64,000 nucleotides of DNA from NCBI GenBank assembly GCA_016748015.1, contig JAAOMT010000664.1, positions 552,786 to 616,785 of the forward strand, read 5' to 3'. A program made the position numbers and the translations under genes. The notes under the pieces are model-generated. The model did no database searches, was not told where the DNA came from, and was given only the letters and a program-made list of their open reading frames with translations. This document shows, in pieces, positions 34,660 to 45,700 of this stretch (position 1 is the first letter of the stretch; the number at the start of each line of letters is the position of its first letter). The DNA comes from Geosiphon pyriformis. Lineage: Eukaryota; Glomeromycota; Glomeromycetes; Archaeosporales; Geosiphonaceae.

Positions 34660-36070
34660 TATAAAATACATTATAAAAAAGAACCAAAAATATTAATACC
34701 AACAGTTTGTTAAAGATAACTCAAATTTAATCTTAAATTAATAAATACAGTTACTTATTAATAATTATACCAATATCTTTGAATATTTTAATTTGAAAAA
34801 AAACTGTCTTAACAAAAACAAAGTACTATATAGAAACAAACTTGAAACTATTTTTTGCAAGATAACTAATTATATTGTCAAATGCCAAAATTATATTACA
34901 CTATAATAAGTTATAAAAAATAATGAAAAAAAAATTGGTTTGTTTAATATGTATTTTGATTTAACAATAAGACATTTTAACAAAAATACTATCTTAAAAA
35001 AAACAATAATCTATATTATTGGCCAATAATATATAAGAATATCTTTGAATATGTCTTTAATTATGATTTTTATTAAAAAAAAGAATAAACCAGAATAATA
35101 AAACCACTTTAATCTATTCTAATTGAAAATCTATTTAATAAAATTAAAATTAATTTGATTGAATCTCTTTTAATTATTTTCAAAAAATTACTATATTGCT
35201 ATAACTGTAAATTATCTTACCAAATAGCTTAAAATTAGAGCTATTTAAGTGGCAGATACCAAAACAATAACCAAATTTGTATATTAAAATTTGATCTGCT
35301 AATATAAATTTCTAAAAAAATTATTATTCGACCAAAAAACTTATTTTATCAATAACATGTTTACCAAACTAAGTCAACAATTTAGAATAAAATTATTATT
35401 ATTATTATTATTATATTATCTTTAAACAAATAAATTAGTAAAACAATTTAACTAAATATTGTATAAAACATTAGCAAAAATAAGTTATAAAAATATGTAA
35501 GAATAAAACTTATTTATACTTTTAGTATTATTTGCATGTTAAATATTAAAGCAAAATACTATTTAGTTTATACTATTTGAACTAATTTATAGAAAGAAAG
35601 CCATTTTATCTATTGAATAAAAAATACTTTTTTTCTTAACAGAAACAATTATTAAAGAACATATTAACTCTTAAAAACATTAGAAAACAATCATAAAACA
35701 ACAGTTGACAATATTAATAATACTTAAAAATAACAGAAAAAAATACATAATAATTGTCTATTAAATTAAAGATCAAGTATTATTACATTATATTAAAGCT
35801 AAAAAACAGTAAAATAAAAAGTTTGATCTAAAGTAAAACAGATTATTTTACATATGCAAAGCTCTGAACAATAAAGCTTACAAATTATAATTAAAAAACA
35901 AAAATTTAAAAAAAGTTATACATAGAAATTATTTAAAAATTTATCATACAATACAAAAATCATTATTATTTGTATTTTAATTAAGAATACAAATTTCATT
36001 AATTAGACTGGAAGATATATTACAAGATCTATAACCAATTATTATTATCAAATATAATTTATGTACAACA
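34660..36070 (+). pseudogene. RNase H end and integrase of element G
   Basis: At 34665-34730 the reading L*KRTKNINTNSLLK corresponds to YKKGKDNGNADGLL, the end of RNase H in A. It follows gag directly, so about 4 kb of pol is absent. Integrase follows: LFNMYFDLTIRHFNKN (zinc domain), YYIAITVNYLTK, KKLLFDQKTYFIN (second Asp region) and TNKLVKQFN. A 'DNRAYKL'-type C-terminal part comes near 35870. Every block is recognisable only by comparison with A, B and C. Confidence 0.72.
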
Positions 36071-36099
36071 ATCTGAATTATGTAAAATAAATTTATAAT

Positions 36100-36797
36100 T
36101 ACTAAAAAAACAAAAAAAAAAGTTAATAATACTTATAACATAAACTTCTTAAACAAAATCTTGAAACTTTTATAACAATTATTTAAAACAATTTAACAAT
36201 TACAATATCAATAGAAATTACAATTGATAAAAAAAAATATGATACAAAAATACAAATAAAAAAAAATGGGCAAAAGTTTAATTAAAACTAAGCATTTATA
36301 TTTTTATAAATAATTAAGAAAAAAAAATTATGTGGTCTTGCATACTCAAAAAAACCATAAAAGCTTTAAACAAATCAGTCATAAAATTAAACATGAAAAA
36401 TTAAACACTGAAAACCTTCAAAGCTTAGAAAAAACGACTTTTACTAGTCTATTAATTCTTTAAAATTGGCAAAAAATTAAACTTAAAAACACTATACTTA
36501 AATATTAACAAATAAATATTTAACAAAAAAGCTTTTAAGCAAGTAAAAAAATTTATTAAAAGAAACAATTTAATATTATATTACAAGACAACATACTAAC
36601 TGTATTCAGTATTTAAATACTGTTTAGCCATATTATTAAACAATTTACTAAAAATTATTATAGTTAATTATCTAAAACAAATAACAAATTTATAGTTTAA
36701 AAATCAACAAAAAGCAATACTTAATACAATAATTGAATATTATATTAAAAAAACAATTTTTACAAATAAATACAATTTCACAAGAGCTCAATTTTAA
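36100..36797 (+). pseudogene. Remnant of post-integrase ORF, element G
   Basis: The position and the last block (FHKSSILK before a purine tract, compared with FDRAQYLKK in C) identify it as the eroded counterpart of the ORF after integrase in A and C. No usable frame is left. Confidence 0.45.
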
Positions 36798-36810
36798 AAG
36801 AAAAAAATAA

Positions 36811-37831
36811 TGTTATCTAAGTAGAAAAACTAGTTTAAAGCTATTAAAAAAATATAATTAATATATGATAATATAAAAAAATATAATAACATAAAATAAT
36901 ATAGAATAATATAGAATAATTCAAAATGATATAAGATAATATACAATAATATAAAATAGCATAGAATAATTAATTATAATATAGAATAATTAGTTATAAT
37001 ATAAAAGAATAAAGCAATAACAAAAATAATAAATAATAAGTAATAATAATAATCAAAAGCAATCTTATAAAACTAGAGAATATATATACAAAAACAAATA
37101 ATTTTAGCAGATAAAAAACAAACAGAAGACAAGAACTTATTTTTTAAAAATATATCTTAGTTTTAATTTGATAAAACTCTTTTATCTTATTTTTTTTATA
37201 TTTTTATATTTACTATTAAATAAAAAAATATTATTTAATCTACTTATATCTAATTATAAAATTTGTGTTGTTAAAATCAAATTAATTGTTTTTTTTACTT
37301 TTATTTTAAACCAGATATTATTAGCATAAATAGCTTTAAAACTTTAATGATTTGGACCAATTGTTTTTAATTATAATAATTAATGATAATAGATTTTTTT
37401 CTTATTTTATTTTATTTATTTTATTTTTTTATTTTATTTTTTTTCTTGTAAAGTAACAACAAATAAAATAGACTGTTTAAAAATAGACTTCATAATAATC
37501 TGGTAAAAAAAAGAAAATTTTTCTAAATTTAAATATTAATTTTATTTTGTTAGTTTACCAAAAAAGTAAAAAAAAATACCAGATTTTAATAATTATGCTT
37601 AACTAGCTTGAAGAAAATAGCTTATATTTATAATCACAAACTACCAAAAAATGCATTTTTGTGCTTTATAATTAAAAAACTTTGTGAGTAAATTTACATA
37701 TAGCAAAAATCTTTAAAAATTAATAAATTTTAACACATCTTTTGTGTAATCAAAAAAAACTCTATAGCTTTCTTATTTAAATTTAAAGCACTAAATGTTA
37801 TTACAATATTTTATTAAGTTTATTTATAATA
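36811..37831 (+). repeat. 3' LTR of element G
   Basis: About 1021 bp from TGTTATCTAAG to TTATAATA. It aligns with the 5' LTR throughout and is preceded by a purine run (AAAAGAAAAAAATAA). Confidence 0.78.
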
Positions 37832-38284
37832 GCAGCTTCTAATTAATTTGCTAATATTTTTATTAATTATTTTACTACTGCTGTTGCTAATTATCTTGCT
37901 TTTGGTCTTTGCTAATTATCTTGTTGTTGTTTTTATTGGTTATTTTGTTACAGCTTTTAATTAACTTGCTAATATTTTTGTTGATTATTTTGCTATTGCT
38001 GTTATTAATCATCTTGTTGTTGTTTTTGCAGACTATTTTGTTGTGACTTTTAATTAACTTGCTAATGTCTTTGCTAGTTATTTTGTTATTGTTGTTGTTG
38101 ATTAACTTGTGATTATCTTTGTTAGTTATCTTGTTGTAACTCCTAATTAATTTGCTGTTGTTTTTGTTAATTATTTTGCTGTTGTTGTTGCTGGTTATTT
38201 TATTATTGCTGATTATTTTGTTTTTAATTATTTTGCTGCTACTATTGCTATTGCCAATTATTTTGCCACTGATATTAGTCTATC
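37832..38284 (-). repeat. 93-bp coding tandem repeat in K
   Basis: On the plus strand, equivalent points recur at 37954, 38047 and 38140, a period of 93 bp (31 codons), made of roughly 24-bp subunits. On the minus strand one frame is open from 38284 to about 37905. It reads blocks such as NKITNKNNNKIISKD and NKNISKLIKS. One indel then shifts the frame. The repeat continues at 32117-31990. Asn/Lys/Ser/Ile-rich; function unknown. Confidence 0.7.
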
Positions 38285-38394
38285 TGTTGTTCATTATTAT
38301 TTTTTATTTTCTGTTAAATTTATAATTATGTTTTTTTATAAGATAATTTTATATTTAAGTTTTTAGAAAATTTTTTTTTTAAGTAATTAATTAT

Positions 38395-39480
38395 TTAAAA
38401 AAAGACTCAAAAATAAAATAATTTGCACAAAATTTTTTTTCAAATACTATTTTATATGAAGAAAAGCCAGTAATAATAAAAACTTCTGTGTTAATTGTAT
38501 ATAAATATAAAAATAAATTAGTAATTATTTAGATAAATTAAATAATATAAAAATTATGCTTTTATATATTATTTAATAAAGTTTATATAACCAATTATTA
38601 ATTTTTTTATCTTTTATTCATTTTAAAGGCTTTTATTAAAATATATTATTAGTTTGTTTAATTAATTCTTAAGATTGAAAATATTTTAAGTGTTTATTTA
38701 TAATATAAATAGTTGGCCAAAATTCTGTTAAATTTTTAATTATATTTGTTGTAAACTTTTTTTTATTATCAGTTTGCAGAATAATTAAAAACCTAAATAT
38801 AGTAAAAAGTTCAAAAAAAAAGCTTGATATTTTTAGAAAGAAAAACAATAGTTCAAAAAAAACTTTATAAAATAATCTTAAACATAACAAATATATTTGT
38901 AAAAATTATCTGGCTAATTATACATATTAATTAAGTCTATTTATAAACAACACATAAAATTTTTTGTTAAAATTGGCTTTGTAACTACTAATTAAGCCAA
39001 TAATTATTATATAATATACTTGAAACAGTATATGCAAAATTGCTTTATTAAATCTTTAGAAATCCAAACATATTTATTTTTGATCTATAAATTAAAAATT
39101 AATATTTTTTATTTAAATAAATAACTTTAAATTAATATTACTTACTTATTGCTTTGTATATTTTGTTTATTTTATTATGTTCAATTTTTAAATAAAATTT
39201 ACAAAGCTTTTCATATAGCTTTTCTTTTAAACATACTGGTTTTTTCATTTTTTTGTGACAAAGTATATATTTGTTTTTAATTAGACCAACATAAAAAGTG
39301 GTTTATATTCAATACTTTAATTTAGTATTATAATTTTTTGTGTTTTTATTGTTTTCTAATATCTTAATATATTGGTTTATATAATCTTGAAAAAATAAAG
39401 TTTTGGCCTATCTCTTTACATTTTTGGCTAATAAATATTTTTCAAGAAGCTCAGAAAATGTTTTTTGAATAAGCCATTCA
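38395..39480 (-). pseudogene. Integrase core of element K, KRBA2/SCAND3-like
   Basis: Minus-strand reading gives CHKKMKKPVCLKEKLYEKLC (an N-terminal zinc-domain-like part, about 39240). The core then reads ILQTDNKKKFTTNIIKNLTE with FWPTIY and KHLKYFQS, followed by LIKQTNNI, where the family has a DNGREF box and 'HPQSQGSVERAN'. A further block, TINTEVFIITGFSSYKIVFE, matches the usual 'NTSVSSTTG.TPYxAVFG'. This is a DDE integrase of the kind found in KRBA2/SCAND3-type genes, heavily eroded. The family call is by recognition only. Confidence 0.6.
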
Positions 39481-39779
39481 TAATTAATAGGATGTTGAGA
39501 GATCATATTATACATACAGTATAACGATAACTAAAAGCGCGTCAAATATCAATTATTTGATTGATAAAAGGAATTTTTTTATTGGTGAATATCATAAAGA
39601 ATATGATTGGTTGTGTTGAATTGAGGATTCTAAACTAACTCAAGTTGGAATAGAATCCCAAATCAACTTGAGTTGATTCCGAATCAACTCAAATCCCGTT
39701 CCAACTCATGACATCAATACTGTAAACCAGTGACGCGTTTTAAAGTTCGAAAAATTCTTAGTTTACGCAGCAACACAGT
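39481..39779 (+). promoter_or_regulatory. Upstream region of the aminoacylase gene with inverted repeats
   Basis: The shift from very AT-rich repeat DNA to gene-like composition occurs here. At 39635-39710 several copies of AACTCAAGTTG and its complement (AATCAACTTGAGTTGATT, AATCAACTCAAAT, TTCCAACTCA) make a compact hairpin-prone cluster. An ACGCGT hexamer lies at about 39733, 45 bp before the ATG. Whether either has a regulatory role is unknown. Confidence 0.4.
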
Positions 39780-42049
39780 ATGAATGATAATAGTGAACAC
39801 CCGGCAGTAACACGTTTCCGAGAATATCTCCGCATCAAGACTGTTCAGCCAAACCCAGACTATGTCTCTTGCACTGAGTTCTTGTTAAGACAAGCAAAAG
39901 AGGTCGGATTGCCAGCAAAAGTTTTGGAGGTATCTTCATTAGAAAAACACGTCTTGTCTTAACTATCTACTAAGTGTTAAATTAGAAAATAAATTTTTGA
40001 CCCGCTTCAACGTTGTGGTAATGTAGTACGTGCCGGGCAAACCAATAGTATTACTTAGTTGGGAAGGACGTGAACCAAAGTTGCCTTCAATATTATTAAA
40101 TTCCCACACTGATGTAGTGCCGGTATTCGAGGTATTTATAACCCTCGCAATTTTCATTGTCGTTGAAGTTTTACATGTAGCAATTTATTGAAGATCAATG
40201 AAAAAGCTGAATACGGAATCCATCTCTTCGATGACCAATTCCAAAAGTCTGATGGCTTTAATGTAATTTGTGCAGGATATTTTTGGACTTTAAAGAAATC
40301 ATACCTTTATCAAAAAAACAGAGTCATCGAATTGTTTTGGAAATTACATGAATTCGCGTGATTTCCCAAAAACTTCGAGATTCAACAAAAAGCCTCGAAA
40401 ATCGAATGATTGATTACGACCTGAAAACCTGTCTTTAGTCTTCTTAATTGAGTTGATTAGCAATAGAAATAAGTATTTACATATGAATTTACATAATAAC
40501 CAGGAAAACTGGATTGGTGATCCCTTTGAGGCAAAGAAACTTGAGAATGGAGATATTCTTGCCAGAGGTGCTCAGGATATGAAATGTGTGGGTACCAGTT
40601 ATCTCGAGGCTATCCGGAATCTCAAATCCAAAGGCAAAGAACCTTTGCGAACAATTCATCTTTCATTTGTCCCTGGTAAATTTATTCACATAAAATTCAA
40701 AACGTATGTCATTATAATTTTAATTTAAAAAAAATGTTTCTGAAGATGAAGAAATCGGCGGTAAAGATGGGATGGGTGAATTTGTAAAGTCAGAGCAATT
40801 TAAAATTCTCAATATTGGCTTCGCATTGGATGAGGGGATTGCCAATCCGAATAACGCATTAAAGGTTTTTTATGGAGAGCGTGCTGTATGGTGGATCAAT
40901 GTAATTGCTAGAGGGAATACCGGACATGGTTCACAATTCATTCAAAATACGGCGACATCAAAGCTAGTGAGCATTTCCTTGGTTGAATATGTTTGATTTC
41001 ATGAATCACCCATTTTTTGATATCAATTGGATTTTTAGCATCGAATTATTGATCGATTCATGAAACTTCGAGACTCTCAAGAACGACAATTAGAAATTAG
41101 TTTGCACCCCGACGGTCGGAAGTATAGTCTTGGAGACGTTACTACGGTTAATCTAACTAAATTAAAAGTAATTACAATTTCAATAATTTACATTCTTTCT
41201 TGATTTGGATAGTAATTGTTTGAAAATCCTTGATAGGCTGGTGTTCAACATAATGTTATCCCGCAAGAAGCAAAAGCCGGTTTTGATATACGTGTGTCAC
41301 CGTACTACGATTTCAAAAAATTCAAAAATATTGTGGAGGGATTTGTGTATGCCGAATCAGAGTGAGGCTTTATTCATATCTACGCCCTGCTACGACTTCA
41401 TTATTCTCACAAATTCCCTAATTATTCAGTTTCTTATGAAGTACTGAAATAGAATACATACAATATGGCTCTAATGCTGCAATAACCCCCATTGACGAAA
41501 CCAACCCTTGGTGGATAGCTTTTCGTGGATTTGTTGATAAAAAGTAAGTACAACCACAATTCTCATTACTAGGCTATCATTCAAAATTCAATTACAACAT
41601 GTCGACGCTTGCATCGACGTGGTATAATTGAATAGTCTTCGGAAGTGAGGCTTGGCATCATCAGCTTAATAGATTAAGAGGACGGTATCTAACACGGAAT
41701 TTAGGATAAAAATTGATTTATTACATTCTTGATCTCCTAATACTATAATCACTCCCGAAAACTAAGCATCTTTTAAAATCTTTAAGAGGCATGTGGATTT
41801 TTGCAATTTCTAATCTTACATTTACAACAAAACAGGAAACTTATCATAGAGCCAGAAATTTTCCCGGCCGCCACCGATTCCCGATATCTACGCGAAATCG
41901 GAATTCCAGCGCTAGGTGTTTCCTACCTAAAAAATACGCCGGTTTTGTTACATGATCATAATGAGCGGCTTAACGAAAAAGTCTACTTGGAAGGGTTGGA
42001 ATTCTATACTGAATTGATCGATATTTTGGCGAATGTGAAGAACACTTAG
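39780..42049 (+). CDS. Aminoacylase-1-like M20 metallopeptidase
   Basis: Hydrolyses N-acyl-L-amino acids to free amino acids, a cytosolic salvage step; family M20A with two zinc ions. I read eight exons: 39780-39929, 40027-40131, 40504-40675, 40746-40966, 41039-41167, 41237-41361, 41442-41543, 41836-42049. All introns are GT-AG and the phases agree, giving 405 aa, close to the 408 of the human enzyme. Zinc and catalytic residues are all present: His77 and Asp79 in HTDVVP, Asp110 in ARGAQDMK, Glu144-Glu145 in VPDEE, Glu172 in FALDEGIA, and a late His near 374 in LLHDHNERL. The start is the first ATG before the conserved [18 protein letters not shown]. Converges with eIF4G. Intact. Confidence 0.95.
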
Positions 42050-42701
42050 TTTCATTGAATTTTTGGCAATCAAGGAATTAATTAGTTCTTCCTAAACTCT
42101 AAATTCTTTATAAAATGGACAAGTTTAGAAAGGATGAAGTAATTTTATTTATAAAATTTTAGTTGACTATTTACTTTGTTGAGGAAAATTTACAATAAAG
42201 GAAAAGGAATTTGCGGGGGGAATCGTGAAGTCGGAATCAAAATTAATGTGTTGATAATAAGGTGAAAGGTAAAATGTAGTTTGTTTAAAAGGCAGGAGAA
42301 ATGTACAGTGTATAAGATTTTGGTGTATGTAAACAACAATAAAAATTAAAAAAAAAACTCTAAATTAATACGTTAATTATTATCAGATGCGCAACAAAAG
42401 TTGATAATTGCATTTTCTATTTTGTCACCACAAATGGAGAATGCAATTATCAACTGCTGCCCATCTGTCAATATGATAGTTACGATTAGACCAAAAAAGT
42501 GTTCATTGCACATGCTGTTGCATATCATATTCCATTAGACAGCCCATCCAAGTAGATATTTGACTTCGCGGCATTTTTTATATTTTTAGCGGCGGAAGGC
42601 CCTTAAAAAGTGCAATATGTATTACAAATATGATTACCCGATTTTAATGGAGAATGAGAACCGTGATCAACACACCACCAGCAAGAATCAAAGAACCTAT
42701 A
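42050..42701. other. Convergent intergenic region with a 19-bp inverted repeat
   Basis: No gene seen. AATAAA-like signals near 42195 and 42340 may serve the aminoacylase transcript. A 19-bp inverted repeat with one mismatch (42399-42417 and 42437-42455, core GTTGATAATTGCATT) with a 19-base loop lies between the two 3' ends. It could be a bidirectional termination hairpin or a small mobile-element relic. Confidence 0.5.
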
Positions 42702-45700
42702 CTAAAAAAAATCCCTTACATTTTTTCCGAAGAATTTCTCTATATCCTCGTTTGACCCATCAGGATATACCGATTTTATGTCAAAATTAGTTTCTTTAAT
42801 TTTCCGCTCATAAGCTTCTTCGCCCTGAAAAAACAGCAGTGTTAATATTTCAAATATTAAATTTATGGCACAAAAACCACTGACCAATTCACTCCTGAGC
42901 TCTTTAAGATATACCGCTACCACCTTGGCTGAGGGTGGTTCATATCCAGAATTATCTAAACTTCGTAGTACCTCTGGCACATCTTTTAAATCTATTTGTG
43001 CACCATGCATTAATTGTCCAGTAAAAGTATATGCGTGTGGAACATCAGGTGCAAGTTCCTCTATTTCGGGCATGGAATCGGCAAAAGCCTTTATAAATTC
43101 GGTAGAAATAATGTCCTCAGAAGAAAGTTGTCTAAATAACTTCATAACACTGTCCACTTCACGTTGTTTCTTCTCTATCGCTGATATTATAAAACGTTGA
43201 ATTCCATTTGAGCGATATTGTTGAGGTAACTCATTAAGGCAAAGCGAAACCTCCTTTTTAGGTACAAAGTAAAGAAAGAGATGTTATGATCAAAGAGAGT
43301 GAAAACTTTTGTACAAAATAGATAAAACGTACTTACCGCCACATCCAATACAGACCAATATTCTGCAATCATCGAGTCAATTTTCTTTTCTGATTCCTCC
43401 TTGGTCATAGTTGAGGTTGCCGGAACAGACGTAGTAGCGTTAGGTTCAGGTGAACTTTCTTTTATTGACGTCTCTGGCATTTTTATGGGGGTACTGACTG
43501 TCGACCCCCTAGGTAATAACGTTAATCTTTTTCGTTCCCCAGAGGTAGAAGCTGTAGCTGCAGGCGCGGTAGGCGCTTTTTGATTTTCATTAGATGTGGA
43601 AACATCAAGGCTCTTGCGTCCTTCAGAATGATCGGCATGTATCAAAAGACTATATGTGTTGTTGGTATTCGTCGGAAGTGCCGGATTCGTACGAGAAGTA
43701 TTAGCACCTTTATCGCTGCTGTCTCGGCTTTCAGACTTCCAACCCCTGGACCCACCTCCCAATCCGCTTACGGGAGCTAAGCTAACATTAGATGTTGTTT
43801 TGCTTCGAGATAATGATCCAAATTTGGATAAATCACCAGTTTTTCGTGATGATGATGATGTTCCACCAACTGTACTCCACCCATCAGCATTGTTTGATGG
43901 AGCGATACCGCCGCCATGTGGAATTCCTTTGTTGTCACGACGACCAGATCCGCCACGCGATAATTGGTCGTTCATGCGTGGAAGTCCTTGAAAATATAAC
44001 AAGATTTATCATTGAAGTGTTCACAGGCGACTAATTCCAGAGTTAAAAAACGTACCACGTCCACCGCTGCTTGCCGTTCTCCTCGAGAAATCATCTGCTT
44101 CTTTTTGTTTTGCCACCTAGAAAAAGCAAATGCTTAATAAAAATTTAAAATAATTAGGAATGTGTATTATAAAAGTCCACATACGTCCTCGTGAATTTGT
44201 GCGATAGTTTTAGGTGCATTGATATCACGCCTTGGGACCCAATTATTGCTTCGTAGGTCAATCACGTCCTAGAAACATTCTTTTGTGTTTAGCACAGGTG
44301 TTACAAGGCTTTAGCAACAAACCAAAAATCATCATTCTAAAAGCTTACAAGCAACATGAACCTGATTCGATTATTTATTTGAAGCGTTTTATCTGCCATG
44401 CTTTGCATGCGATTAAAATAAGCGTCCATATGATCTTTTGCCTTTGGCTCATCAAGTTGCTTGCCCACTGTTGTTAACAATTTGCATAGACTTTCAGTTT
44501 CTTCCTCTTCGGGTGGATGATTGGTCAACAATTTCTTTATGCACTCATGCATGATACGTTCGGTAAGCATATTTAACTTGAATAGCTCGCCAATAAATTT
44601 GATGAGCCCAAGTCCTATTCGCTTGGCTTTTGCTGCTGCGTAATACTCATCAGATAAAAGATCTGGTTCGCCTTTCTCATTAGAAGGAACGGGAATATTG
44701 ATCTTCCAACCCTTTTCGAAATCTTCTTGGCATCTGTTGAGTAGGTATTTTCTGAAAAAATAAATAAATAACAGCATGAGCATTGCTTTAAGACATCTAA
44801 GGACTGGTGATTGCGAGAGATTGATTTACCTAAATAAGGTACCTCCTTGGACGTATTTTCCTTCGGTATTCTTAACATTCTCTTCCACGATTTCCTGATC
44901 AATATGCTCCATCATTTTCCGGCATAATCTGGCGTACATTTGACTAAAGTTTGATTCATCGCATGCCTTTAAAAAGGTAAGCTTAATAACCTCTTTTAGA
45001 ATACGCCCGTCAGTCTCATATTTAGATTTATTAGCGTATTCTATTATCTGGTCCGAGATGCTTTCGAATTTTTCAAGCGTAAGTTTGTTTAAGAGCCCTT
45101 TTACTCTCCTCTGGACATTTTCAATGGGAATAACTTCATCGGATGATTTTGACGAAGGTACTATAAGAGCGGTTTGAGGAACCCATCGGTTTTCAGATTG
45201 TTCGAGAGGGGCCACTTGATCCTGTGGTATAGTGGGCGCACCAGGCTGTGAATGTTGTGGTTTACGTCCGTTTCGACGCCCGCTCGGCGGTCTTCCTGGA
45301 CTCGATGGTGGGTTATTATTAAGAGCCATGATATTATTACTGGGCGGCAAATTAGCATTTGCACTATTTGCACGAGGCCCTAAAGTATTTCGTCCGGAAT
45401 AAGCATTATTTGGACGACTGAGGTTTATCGTGGCCTGTATGAAGCGCTCATCACTTGTTTTTGGAGGGGATTTGAACTCGTTCATATTAGTGTATTGGGA
45501 TTGTGCAGCGCTTCCTTTATGTTGAGTGCGAGTGTTGCTAGGACCACCACCTCCAGTACCACTACGTTGTGCAGTTTTTCTCTTATCGTCTTTAGGCTCT
45601 TCCATTCCAATAGCGTCTAATGCTGGGAGATTATCGGGTTTTTCTTTGCAAACCCCCATGAATTGCATTAAGAAACTGCGGTCATATTTAAATTTTCCAG

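Larger units (their letters stand above)
32118..37831 (+). mobile_element. Element G, ancient, AT-drifted, internally deleted
   Basis: 5.7 kb between two LTRs that match each other and the A/C type LTR after massive loss of C and G. Inside are gag, a very short end of RNase H, integrase and the post-integrase ORF. Protease, dUTPase and RT are missing. It is inserted in the coding repeat of K. Flanks are ATAA (32114-32117) and GCAG (37832-37835), which differ by three transitions of the C-to-T/G-to-A kind and fit a 4-bp duplication. Confidence 0.8.

Noticed and set aside
31446-39480. Mitochondrial DNA insertion or centromeric AT-rich DNA
   Set aside because: Paired LTRs, gag and integrase blocks and an integrase pseudogene explain most of it; no mitochondrial gene seen.
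39780-42049. Bacterial contamination or recent transfer of the M20 peptidase
   Set aside because: Seven spliceosomal introns and end-to-end likeness to eukaryotic aminoacylase-1.
43656-43991. Plus-strand open frame opposite the eIF4G linker
   Set aside because: No recognisable features; it overlaps a coding exon whose reading joins conserved domains.
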